14,647 bases of DNA from Acidimicrobiia bacterium (GTDB lineage Bacteria > Actinomycetota > Acidimicrobiia > UBA5794 > JAOTWH01), in contig JAOTWH010000039.1 in NCBI GenBank assembly GCA_029863035.1, positions 1 to 14,647 of the forward strand. The letters are read 5' to 3'. Numbering within the stretch: the first letter of the stretch is position 1; each line of letters opens with the position of its first letter. The translations under genes and the position numbers were made by a program. Under the pieces are notes generated by a model. It was not told where the DNA came from. It made no database searches and worked only from the letters and a program-made list of their open reading frames with translations. This document shows, piece after piece, positions 1-5,261 of this stretch.

Positions 1-1
1 G

Positions 2-469
2 CTGCAGGTCCGAGTGAGGGATCTGATCGGGGAAGTGGTTGGGCCAGGAACCACCCCAACCGGGGTCGACGGGTGCGGGGTTCCCACGTTTCGCGTGACT
101 GTTGGCGGCTTGGCTGGCGCTTACGTTGCGGTGGCCAACGATCCGCGCTTCGCCCAGGTGGCCACGGCCATGCATCGTTACCCGGCTCTGACCTCGGGTT
201 CGGATCGGCCCGAGGCGGCGGAGGCGGGAGCGGTGTTCGCGGCTGTTAAGGGTGGGGCGGAGGCCTGCATCGGCATCGCGCTGATTGGTCAAGGGGCCGT
301 GGCCGCCAAGGCGTGGGACGGTTCCTTCGAGGCTGTCAACGTCGTTGCCATCGAGGCCATGAATCGCCTCGGCTTATTGAGCTCATACGGCCGCGCCTCT
401 CTCTCTCTTCACTCTCACCCACCGGTATTGGGGGCGGGGCTGGCAGTGGGTGCTATGGAACCGATGTGA
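2..469 (+). CDS. L-asparaginase II family protein, 3' part (5' end outside window)
   Basis: This is the C-terminal part of an actinobacterial-type L-asparaginase II (PF06089 family), which is thought to hydrolyse L-asparagine to aspartate and ammonia. The reading frame is open from the first bases of the window, so the start lies upstream; the ATG at 14 is internal. The family motif GVDGCGVPTF is visible early, followed by the expected alternating segments (AMHRYPAL, GAEACIGIAL, AIEAMNRLGLL). The protein ends with PPVLGAGLAVGAMEPM, which matches the usual family ending, so the 3' end appears intact. The stop TGA (467-469) overlaps the GTG start of the next gene in a GTGA arrangement, suggesting translational coupling. 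The family assignment is by motif recognition; activity on asparagine is inferred from the family. Confidence 0.85.
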   Translation: MQVRVRDLIGEVVGPGTTPTGVDGCGVPTFRVTVGGLAGAYVAVANDPRFAQVATAMHRYPALTSGSDRPEAAEAGAVFAAVKGGAEACIGIALIGQGAVAAKAWDGSFEAVNVVAIEAMNRLGLLSSYGRASLSLHSHPPVLGAGLAVGAMEPM

Positions 470-900
470 ACAGCCAAGGGGCCACAGAGCTCGTGCAGGC
501 CACCAGCGCTAGATGGGTTGCGGATTCCGAAAGCGATGTGGTGTGGGCCGGGGAGCACGAGGGTCGTCTCGGTGTTCGCATGGCTCAGTCCGTGCGTGAC
601 TTCACGACGGTGTGGTTCGACGTTGGCGACCTGACAATTGGCTATGAGGCATACGTCGCGCCGCCACCGCCGCGTGGTGTAGAAGAGGTCTACCGACAAT
701 GCCTGGTTCGTAACCGCGCCTGGTGGAGAGTTCACTTCGCTCTCGACGCCGAAGGTGGGCTTGTCCTGGTTGGGCGCAGCTCACTCGCGGCACTGGACGA
801 GTCGGTGTTGGATGCCGCTCTTGGGTCGATCTACGAGGCAGTGGAGTTGAGCTTTCGAGCGATCGTGGCAGCAGGGTTCGGGCGCGAAAAGAATTCTTGA
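466..900 (+). CDS. YbjN domain-containing protein
   Basis: A 144-residue protein recognised as a YbjN-type (type III secretion chaperone-like fold) protein of the kind common in Actinobacteria. Supporting segments are the central DFTTVWFDVGDLTIGYEAYV strand block, the CLVRNRAWWRVHFALD stretch, VLVGRSSLAALDES, and a C-terminal helix ending in FGREKNS. Members have no defined enzymatic role; they resemble protein-binding chaperone folds. I chose GTG 466 because it overlaps the asparaginase stop (GTGA). The longer frame back to 313 would run through the asparaginase coding region and lacks family similarity. The gene is last in the transcription unit, with a hairpin 14 nt after its stop. What it does alongside an asparaginase is unknown. 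Confidence 0.72.
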   Translation: MNSQGATELVQATSARWVADSESDVVWAGEHEGRLGVRMAQSVRDFTTVWFDVGDLTIGYEAYVAPPPPRGVEEVYRQCLVRNRAWWRVHFALDAEGGLVLVGRSSLAALDESVLDAALGSIYEAVELSFRAIVAAGFGREKNS

Positions 901-913
901 TTTACACATGCCA

Positions 914-938
914 ACAGGGCCTGTGAATAAGGCCCTGT
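914..938 (+). terminator. Hairpin after the asparaginase/ybjN unit
   Basis: A perfect 8-bp stem (ACAGGGCC / GGCCCTGT) with a 9-nt loop begins 14 nt after the YbjN stop codon. No U-rich tract follows, so it is not a textbook intrinsic terminator, but its position at the end of the unit fits termination or 3'-end protection. Confidence 0.45.
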
Positions 939-1180
939 GGATTCTTGTGGGTATGTGGAGAGGTCGGTGATTACCGGCCCAGTTGACATCGGTTAGCCGT
1001 ATCTGGTTCTCGCGACCGACCTTGGAACGCGAAAACTCATCCACATCGCGGTCCTTGACGCTCGACAACTCTCTGCATACCTTCGCAAAAGCAAGGCCCA
1101 AGGTGCCAAGACAGCCAAGACCTCGTTCGGGGAAGTGCGGGGTGGTGGCGGTCGGGGTTCCTTGGGCCTTAGCGCGTGGC
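939..1180. other. Gap of about 240 nt without a convincing gene
   Basis: No frame has a recognisable protein. One + strand frame is open from about 994 to 1295 and reads like protein at first (YLVLATDLGTRKLIHIAVLD, then SKAQGAKTAKTSFGE), but it has no ATG, GTG or TTG start in its first 35 codons, and further on it runs antisense into the VOC gene. It could be the remains of a gene. An antisense frame is equally open, so openness alone is weak evidence here. No promoter or RNA gene was recognised. Confidence 0.3.
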
Positions 1181-1741
1181 TCATGAGGCTTCCGCAGCCG
1201 TGTCCGGCGTCATCACCGCCAAACCTGCGTCGAGGTCGGCAACCGAGAAGATCGATCTACCCGGCTGTACGGCGTCGTGAGGGTCTCCCACGTTGAGCCC
1301 TGCGTGGCGCCATGTTTCGATGACCTCGACGAGGGGTTGCGCTGTTGCCAGGGCCAATCCATAGAGCGAGGCAGATGGAACGCTGCTCTCTATCACCTCA
1401 AGGACCGTCCCGACCCGAAAGAAGGCAGTGGGTCGACCCTTGACCGCCATCCTGAGTCGGGCGGAATGACCCGTTGCGTCAAGTGCAGCCACCGCGACTT
1501 CGATATCTGGCACCAACAGCACAACGTGGTCGAGGCTCCAGCCGTCAACTACCTCGCCCGAGACCGCTGCCGCCTCTGGCACTCCGAGCCGGGGCGCGGT
1601 GCCATCCCACGACCAGCCGGGTGCCCCGGTGGTGACAGCGACGCCATCGAATTGGGGCACCGCGACGAACCCGAGGTCGTCCCACGGGATCGGCAGTCGG
1701 ATGCCGGTTAGCGAACTCCGGGTCGTTTCTTGGTTGGCCAC
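1181..1741 (-). CDS. VOC-family (glyoxalase-fold) protein
   Basis: A 186-residue protein whose centre is a vicinal-oxygen-chelate module. The typical first strand SLDHVVLLVPDIEVAVAAL (about residues 69-87) carries a possible metal-binding His72, and the strand VGTVLEVIES carries Glu115, the usual second ligand of such a module. Residues 1-50 form an N-terminal extension without a recognised domain. The start is a GTG (1739-1741 on +), only 6 nt after the polynucleotide-kinase stop, so the gene is almost certainly cotranscribed with and translated after that kinase. VOC enzymes include lyases, isomerases and dioxygenases, and also antibiotic-binding proteins; nothing visible fixes the substrate here. 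Confidence 0.68.
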   Translation of the reverse strand: MANQETTRSSLTGIRLPIPWDDLGFVAVPQFDGVAVTTGAPGWSWDGTAPRLGVPEAAAVSGEVVDGWSLDHVVLLVPDIEVAVAALDATGHSARLRMAVKGRPTAFFRVGTVLEVIESSVPSASLYGLALATAQPLVEVIETWRHAGLNVGDPHDAVQPGRSIFSVADLDAGLAVMTPDTAAEAS

Positions 1742-1747
1742 AGAGCC

Positions 1748-2635
1748 TTAGAGCCCGAACATGACTTCTCGTAGGCGGATCGACTCCGTGTCGAAGGTGT
1801 CGGGATGAAGGCGCAACTGGCCGAGCCGGAGGCCCCTCATCTCCTCGCCACGATTGGCAACCACCAGCAAACCGTCGTCTTCGTACGAGAGCACGCCGAG
1901 GCCACGACAGCGGCCTGACGTGTCATGGAGGCCAACCAACATGTGGTGGAGCCGAGAGAGGTCGAGGCCTTCTGGCAAGGTGGGAGCGAACACCGTTGGC
2001 TGCACCCGCCAGCGTTGGCGGGGAGGAGCAAAGGCTTCCTCGAATTTCTTAGCGCGTTCTGCGCGTCGCTCCTCGATCGATATGGGTGCCACAGACGGAT
2101 CCACCCCGATGAGCTCAACCCTGGCATTGAAGAAGCGGCGCAGCATGTCGACGACCGGCTCCATCTCGCCGCCTCGTTGCAGCGCCACGATCATCTCCGG
2201 GCGGCACAGCTCGGCTTTGTGATACTTGAGAGTCTGCCCAATGACGCCCGAAACCGTCCCGCTGGTGTCGAGGACCACCAGGTCGGATTCCGTTCTGGCT
2301 TCCTCGACCAGCGACGCCGTGGCTACCACGCTCTGCAGCACGGCGCCGTCTGGCGAGACGGCGCCGACAAAGCGCAGGTCATCGGCATGGTTGAGGCGGT
2401 CGAGGTCCTCGGGGCCATGGATCCACTTGAGCCCAACGCAGGCGGGCGGGCCGACCGAGCTGTGGCCGATGTCGGCATCCACCAGAGCGGGGCGTCTTCC
2501 GGCGCGCAAGGCCTCGTTCAATAGCCGCTTGGCGAGAGAGGTCTTGCCGGTGTCGGGGCCACCGATGAGCATGACCAGGCCCCGTTCGCGGACCAGGTCG
2601 TCGATCAGCGCTGAATGGATCTCTTCGATGCCCAT
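1748..2635 (-). CDS. Clp1/Grc3-like polynucleotide 5'-kinase (COG1341-type P-loop protein)
   Basis: A 295-residue P-loop protein resembling the kinase module of eukaryotic and archaeal Clp1, Grc3 and Nol9, which phosphorylate RNA (or DNA) 5'-hydroxyl ends. Visible motifs are Walker A GGPDTGKTS (residues 25-33, the characteristic PDTGK form), VDADIGHSSVGPP (52-64, the DxDxGQ-like block with His in place of the usual Gln), VLDTSGTVSG (121-130), the LKYHK block (136-140), and a basic RRAERAKKFEE segment (190-200) where a lid would lie. The C-terminal 80 residues (LGVLSYEDDGLLVVANR and following) resemble the extra beta domain of these proteins. ATG 2635 is 6 nt downstream of a TAGTAT -10 box, so the mRNA is probably leaderless. 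It heads an operon with the VOC gene and is divergent from the SAM hydrolase. Polynucleotide kinase activity is inferred from the family; the natural bacterial substrate is unknown. Confidence 0.72.
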   Translation of the reverse strand: MGIEEIHSALIDDLVRERGLVMLIGGPDTGKTSLAKRLLNEALRAGRRPALVDADIGHSSVGPPACVGLKWIHGPEDLDRLNHADDLRFVGAVSPDGAVLQSVVATASLVEEARTESDLVVLDTSGTVSGVIGQTLKYHKAELCRPEMIVALQRGGEMEPVVDMLRRFFNARVELIGVDPSVAPISIEERRAERAKKFEEAFAPPRQRWRVQPTVFAPTLPEGLDLSRLHHMLVGLHDTSGRCRGLGVLSYEDDGLLVVANRGEEMRGLRLGQLRLHPDTFDTESIRLREVMFGL

Positions 2636-2641
2636 GATTCG

Positions 2642-2647
2642 ATACTA
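2642..2647 (-). promoter_or_regulatory. -10 box of the polynucleotide-kinase/VOC operon
   Basis: TAGTAT on the minus strand fits the actinobacterial TANNNT consensus and ends 6 nt before ATG 2635, placing the start of transcription at or next to the start codon. A TGGACC (2667-2672, 4 of 6 matches to TTGACA) lies 19 nt upstream as a weak -35 candidate. Confidence 0.5.
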
Positions 2648-2676
2648 CGACTGACTTCGCTGGGCGGGTCCACCGT

Positions 2677-2682
2677 TAGTCT
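2677..2682 (+). promoter_or_regulatory. -10 box of the SAM hydrolase gene
   Basis: TAGTCT (TANNNT) ends 7 nt before ATG 2690, predicting a leaderless mRNA. There is no Shine-Dalgarno sequence upstream of this ATG, which fits. It sits in the same 54-nt divergent region as the kinase promoter. Confidence 0.5.
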
Positions 2683-2689
2683 GCGCGCC

Positions 2690-3499
2690 ATGTCACTTCC
2701 AGTGGCGTTCCTCACCGACTACGGCCTAACCGACGAGTTCGTTGGTGTGTGTCATGCTGTGCTCGCTCGGATCGCCCCCGATTCGAGAGTCATCGATATC
2801 TCCCATGGAGTGGAGAGGGGCAATGTGCGAGCCGGCGCCTTGACGCTTGTGCGGTCGATTCAGTACATGCCGGAGGGTGTAGCCCTCGCTGTGGTGGACC
2901 CGACCGTTGGCACCGAGCGCCGCGGTATCGCCGCCCAAACCCCGTGGGGTTACCTGGTTGGCCCGGACAACGGCCTGTTGGCGCCAGCGGTGCAGATGAC
3001 CGGTGGTGCCTCGCTCATCGTGTCGCTGGAGGAAGCCAAGTATCAGCTGCCGCGAGATGGCGTTACCTTCGATGGGAGAGACATCTTCGCCCCTGCTGCA
3101 GCACTGTTGGCTGCCGGTGAAGTAGAGATCAGCGATCTCGGACCCGAAGTTGAGACGGGTTCGGCGGTTCCGTTGATGCTGCCTCTTGTCGACGATTCCG
3201 ACGGAATCCTGCGAGGAGAGGTTCTGTGGGTTGACGGGTTCGGCAACGCCCAGACCAACATCACACCGGAGGATATGGCCGCGGTTGGCTTGAAGCTCGG
3301 TGCCACCGTTGAGGTGGCGGTAGGGGCAAGCAAGTACCTGGTCGATTGGAGGTCGTCCTACGGCGACGTAGAGCCGGGGGAGGGTGTGGTCCACATCGAC
3401 TCGTATGGACAGATCGCCGTTGCGGTGCGAGAAGGCAGCGCTTCGGCGGACTTCAACCTGACCGCAAGCAGCTCGGTCGTGATCAGTTCCCCACAGTGA
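2690..3499 (+). CDS. SAM hydrolase (DUF62; S-adenosyl-L-methionine hydroxide adenosyltransferase) family protein
   Basis: A 269-residue member of the DUF62 family, related to fluorinase and chlorinase; family enzymes split SAM into adenosine and L-methionine using water. Motifs in order: FLTDYGLTDEFVG (7-19), VIDISHGV (34-41), VVDPTVGTERRG (68-79), GPDNGLL (91-97), TFDGRDIFAPAAA (126-138), then the C-terminal beta domain with DGFGNAQTNI. By alignment from memory with the Pyrococcus enzyme PH0463, the catalytic Asp and Arg are present as Asp70 and Arg77, but the catalytic His position is Asp128 (codon 3071-3073). The ATG at 2690 was chosen over 2615 because the protein begins directly with the family's first strand (MSLPVAFLTDYG) and has a -10 box 7 nt upstream. 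The gene is divergent from the polynucleotide kinase. Activity is uncertain given the substitution; halogenase activity is not suggested by any motif. Confidence 0.85.
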   Translation: MSLPVAFLTDYGLTDEFVGVCHAVLARIAPDSRVIDISHGVERGNVRAGALTLVRSIQYMPEGVALAVVDPTVGTERRGIAAQTPWGYLVGPDNGLLAPAVQMTGGASLIVSLEEAKYQLPRDGVTFDGRDIFAPAAALLAAGEVEISDLGPEVETGSAVPLMLPLVDDSDGILRGEVLWVDGFGNAQTNITPEDMAAVGLKLGATVEVAVGASKYLVDWRSSYGDVEPGEGVVHIDSYGQIAVAVREGSASADFNLTASSSVVISSPQ

Positions 3500-3569
3500 C
3501 CCACACGCCGAACGCGATCAGGATCAGGGCCAACAAGGCAACGATCACTATCGACGTGGTGGGGCGCAT
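3483..3569 (-). CDS. Probable 28-residue single-helix membrane protein
   Basis: A 28-residue frame reading MRPTTSIVIVALLALILI and ending AFGVWVTVGN: a short polar N-terminus with one Arg, then about 20 hydrophobic residues, typical of a one-pass small membrane protein. Its ATG (3567-3569) lies 6 nt after a TACGCT -10 box (minus strand, 3576-3581), the same leaderless arrangement as other genes here. It overlaps the end of the SAM hydrolase by 17 nt (convergent) and is divergent from the glutaredoxin-like gene. No family is recognised. The case rests on hydrophobic pattern and promoter geometry; chance remains possible for so short a frame. Confidence 0.5.
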   Translation of the reverse strand: MRPTTSIVIVALLALILIAFGVWVTVGN

Positions 3570-3575
3570 CGAGGG

Positions 3576-3581
3576 AGCGTA
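3576..3581 (-). promoter_or_regulatory. -10 box of the 28-residue membrane protein
   Basis: TACGCT (TANNNT) on the minus strand ends 6 nt before ATG 3569. The same bases lie in the ribosome-binding region of the divergent glutaredoxin-like gene (AGGGAG at 3572-3577 falls partly inside). Confidence 0.4.
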
Positions 3582-3821
3582 ATGAGAGTTGAATTCATCA
3601 CCCGACAGAATTGTGAACTGTGCGATGAAGCCGAGCAGATCCTGGCCGGGTGGGTGCGGGAACTTGGGCTAGAAGTCGTGGTGACCGATGTCGATCAGGA
3701 TGAAGCGCTGCTCGAGGTATTCACCGACCGGGTGCCGGTGCTGAGGTCGGCCGACGGCGAAGTAGTGGCCGAAGGACGCTGGGACGCTCGGGCACCTTCC
3801 GCTTTGGCCAACGGCGTTTAG
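3582..3821 (+). CDS. Glutaredoxin-like protein (DUF836/PF05768 type)
   Basis: A 79-residue thioredoxin-fold protein with the redox motif CELC (Cys11-Cys14) near the N-terminus after the first strand MRVEFIT, a second strand EVVVTDVDQDE, and the expected cis-Pro region DRVPVL (Pro52). The protein is short but within the usual range for this family. AGGGAG at 3572-3577, 4 nt before ATG 3582, is a plausible ribosome-binding site. Its stop codon TAG forms part of a candidate -10 box for the downstream tRNA. It probably acts as a cytosolic thiol-disulfide oxidoreductase; no partner is evident. Confidence 0.75.
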   Translation: MRVEFITRQNCELCDEAEQILAGWVRELGLEVVVTDVDQDEALLEVFTDRVPVLRSADGEVVAEGRWDARAPSALANGV

Positions 3822-3824
3822 AGT
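3819..3824 (+). promoter_or_regulatory. Candidate -10 box of tRNA-Gly
   Basis: TAGAGT (TANNNT) overlaps the stop codon of the glutaredoxin-like gene and ends 10 nt before the tRNA 5' end, the spacing expected for a tRNA with a very short leader. No clear -35 was found. Confidence 0.4.
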
Positions 3825-3834
3825 TGGCCCAACC

Positions 3835-3905
3835 GCGGGTGTGGTTCAACGGCAGAACGTGAGCTTCCCAAGCTCGAGACGGGGGTTCGACTCCCCTCAC
3901 CCGCT
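3835..3905 (+). tRNA. tRNA-Gly (anticodon CCC)
   Basis: A full cloverleaf can be folded. The acceptor stem is GCGGGTG/CACCCGC (7 bp), the D stem GTTC/GAAC with a 7-nt loop, the anticodon stem TGAGC/GCTCG (one T-G pair), the anticodon loop TTCCCAA with anticodon CCC at 3867-3869, a 4-nt variable region, and the T arm GGGGG-TTCGACT-CCCCT (closing G-T pair). The discriminator base is T3905. The 3' CCA is not encoded. It reads GGG glycine codons. Confidence 0.95.
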
Positions 3906-3920
3906 CGGCTCTATTGCTTT

Positions 3921-3974
3921 GCTTGCTTGCCAGCCTCAGTTACGGCCTCGCAAGCAAAAGGCTGGCAAGCAAGC
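3921..3974. repeat. 16-bp perfect inverted repeat downstream of tRNA-Gly
   Basis: Arms GCTTGCTTGCCAGCCT (3921-3936) and AGGCTGGCAAGCAAGC (3959-3974) are perfectly complementary, with a 22-nt spacer. A transcript would form a stable hairpin 15 nt after the tRNA. There is no T tract, so it is either a non-classical terminator/processing structure or a repeat element. It differs in sequence from the REP-like family nearby. Confidence 0.65.
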
Positions 3975-4041
3975 GTGCTGCCGCTCCGGTTGTCACCAAG
4001 TCGTGCCTCGGCCGCAGCCCTCGGCTGGATCCAGCTCCGTT

Positions 4042-4105
4042 CTTCCCTTCTCCCGCTTGCGGGGGAAGTACCCGAGCGCAGCGAGGGGGATGGGGGAGCT
4101 GACCC
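4042..4105. repeat. REP-like GC-rich palindromic element, copy 1
   Basis: The first part (4042-4077), which contains CTCCCGCTTGCGGGGGAAG, recurs inverted at 11449-11485 with one extra base. The tail GGATGGGGGAGCTGACCC (4088-4105) recurs inverted and exact at 11313-11330. It lies between tRNA-Gly and the 3' end of the small membrane-protein gene. The arrangement resembles REP/BIME elements. Confidence 0.75.
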
Positions 4106-4126
4106 TTCGGGCAGTGGAGGGAAGAG

Positions 4127-4360
4127 CTATCTGGCCACCAAACTCGCCACTCCCCACAACGTGATCAGAATGCCGACCGACAGCAGCCACCAGGCACGCC
4201 CCACCCTGAACTTTCCGGTGGCGCCCTTGGGTTTGCTTCCTCTGCGGTCCATGATGATCGCCCAACCGTTTCCAACAACCAGCGCTGCTCCGACCGCGAC
4301 GATGGCCTGCACCAGCAGGGTGTCGAGGTCGAAGATGTCTGTCTGCCCGAAGAGGACCAT
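4127..4360 (-). CDS. Small two-helix membrane protein, family unknown
   Basis: A 77-residue protein with two hydrophobic segments: LLVQAIVAVGAALVVGNGWA (about residues 15-34) and WWLLSVGILITLWGVASLV (about 57-75). They are joined by a basic hydrophilic linker (MDRRGSKPKGATGKFRVGR), so the linker is likely cytoplasmic. No function is known to me. ATG 4360 lies 6 nt after a TACCTT -10 box, which predicts a leaderless mRNA and supports this start. It is divergent from the PhzF-family gene with only 23 nt between the two start codons. Confidence 0.65.
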   Translation of the reverse strand: MVLFGQTDIFDLDTLLVQAIVAVGAALVVGNGWAIIMDRRGSKPKGATGKFRVGRAWWLLSVGILITLWGVASLVAR

Positions 4361-4366
4361 CGGTTC

Positions 4367-4372
4367 AAGGTA
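4367..4372 (-). promoter_or_regulatory. -10 box of the two-helix membrane protein gene
   Basis: TACCTT (TANNNT) on the minus strand ends 6 nt before ATG 4360. It overlaps by two bases the -10 box of the divergent PhzF-family gene. Confidence 0.45.
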
Positions 4373-4376
4373 GCGT
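4371..4376 (+). promoter_or_regulatory. -10 box of the PhzF-family gene
   Basis: TAGCGT (TANNNT) ends 7 nt before ATG 4384, with no ribosome-binding site between, predicting a leaderless mRNA. It overlaps the divergent -10 box at 4367-4372. Confidence 0.45.
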
Positions 4377-4383
4377 CGGGGTC

Positions 4384-5145
4384 ATGCGACAGGCCGACGT
4401 GCTACGAGTCTTCACCCGAGGCGACGAGGGGGGTAACGGCTTGGGCGTTCTGACTGATCTTGAGGGATTGAACACCGCAGCGATGCAAGCGATCGCGGCA
4501 GAGCTCGGCTACTCCGAGACCATCTTCTTGGACGATCCCGATGTCAGGATCTTCACCCCAGCCGCCGAGATGCCGTTCGCCGGGCACCCTTTGGTGGGAG
4601 CGGCCTGGTTCGTTGGCCGAGGGAATGACGGCGCCAAGGGAACACTCAACATCGAGATCGGGGAGGTCACTTACGAAATCGTGGATGGCCAGTCCTGGAT
4701 CTCGCTCGACATGGTGGGACCGGTGACAGAACTCTCGCCGGAACCTCTTTTTGGGATAACGGGCGTCGAGCGAGTAGCAATGGTCGAGACACCGCTTCAT
4801 TATCTGATGTTGGAGGTGGCAACCGCCGACGAGGTGGCGACGACCACGCCCGATTTCGACGCCATTGTCGCCGACGGGCGACCGGCCTATGTCTTCGCCC
4901 AGGATGGTGACGAAGTTCGGGCGCGGTTTTTCGCACCCGAACTTGGGGTGGTGGAGGACCCGGCCACCGGAAGCGCTGCGGTGGCATTGGCAGCCTTGCG
5001 TAGCTCTCAGGGGGTCGACAGCGGGGCAGTTGTGATCGACCAAGGTGATGAGGTCGGTCAGCCTTGTCGCATCAATCTGCGTTGGGGCGAAGGGCGCGCC
5101 TCTATCGGGGGCACCGTGCGTCAAGACCAGGCTCGTTCGGTTTAA
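4384..5145 (+). CDS. PhzF family isomerase/epimerase-like protein
   Basis: A 253-residue protein with the PhzF (diaminopimelate-epimerase-like) fold, made of two similar halves. Key motifs: LGYSETIFL with Glu45, the position of the catalytic Glu in PhzF; RIFTPAAEMPFAGHPLVGAA (55-74) with His68; and GVVEDPATGSAAVAL (188-202) with Asp192 in the anion-binding loop. Most family members outside phenazine clusters have unknown substrates, and no phenazine genes are nearby, so a role in phenazine synthesis is not suggested. The start is supported by a -10 box 7 nt upstream. The 3' end overlaps by 3 nt the stop codon of a permease fragment on the other strand. Confidence 0.88.
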   Translation: MRQADVLRVFTRGDEGGNGLGVLTDLEGLNTAAMQAIAAELGYSETIFLDDPDVRIFTPAAEMPFAGHPLVGAAWFVGRGNDGAKGTLNIEIGEVTYEIVDGQSWISLDMVGPVTELSPEPLFGITGVERVAMVETPLHYLMLEVATADEVATTTPDFDAIVADGRPAYVFAQDGDEVRARFFAPELGVVEDPATGSAAVALAALRSSQGVDSGAVVIDQGDEVGQPCRINLRWGEGRASIGGTVRQDQARSV

Positions 5146-5261
5146 GAGACCCCGAGGTCGCGGCGCCTGAAGCCCCAGTGCGCGACCCCGAGGAATGAAG
5201 CAGCAAGGGCCACCAGCACAACGGCACCGAGGGCAGTGACGAGGGCGGCCAGAGCATTCAG
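5142..5261 (-). pseudogene. C-terminal fragment of an ABC-2 type permease
   Basis: On the minus strand directly after the permease stop, one frame reads LNALAALVTALGAVVLVALA, continues through a hydrophobic helix to HWGFRRRDLGVS, and stops at TAA (5142-5144). This is the typical last helix plus RRDL tail of an ABC-2 permease, matching the ends of both halves of the adjacent permease (NRRDLR and DRRDLR). The frame is closed by a TGA a few codons upstream and has no suitable start, so it is a remnant of a third permease unit left by deletion or rearrangement. It could in principle be a short expressed peptide, but no start or ribosome-binding site supports that. Confidence 0.6.

Noticed and set aside
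2690..3499. Fluorinase or chlorinase
   Set aside because: The halogenase-type loop and active-site residues are not present; the general DUF62 motifs (DPTVGTERR, GRDIFAP) are.
3835..3905. tRNA-Gly as the edge of an integrated element
   Set aside because: No integrase, no repeated tRNA 3' end and no mobile genes appear in the window.
4402..5124. 240-codon minus-strand frame within the PhzF-family gene
   Set aside because: It is a shadow frame, rich in His, Arg and Cys without any recognised domain, opposite a clearly real gene.
4384..5145. Part of a phenazine biosynthesis cluster
   Set aside because: Only the PhzF-like gene is present; no phzA/B, phzD, phzE or phzG-like genes lie nearby.
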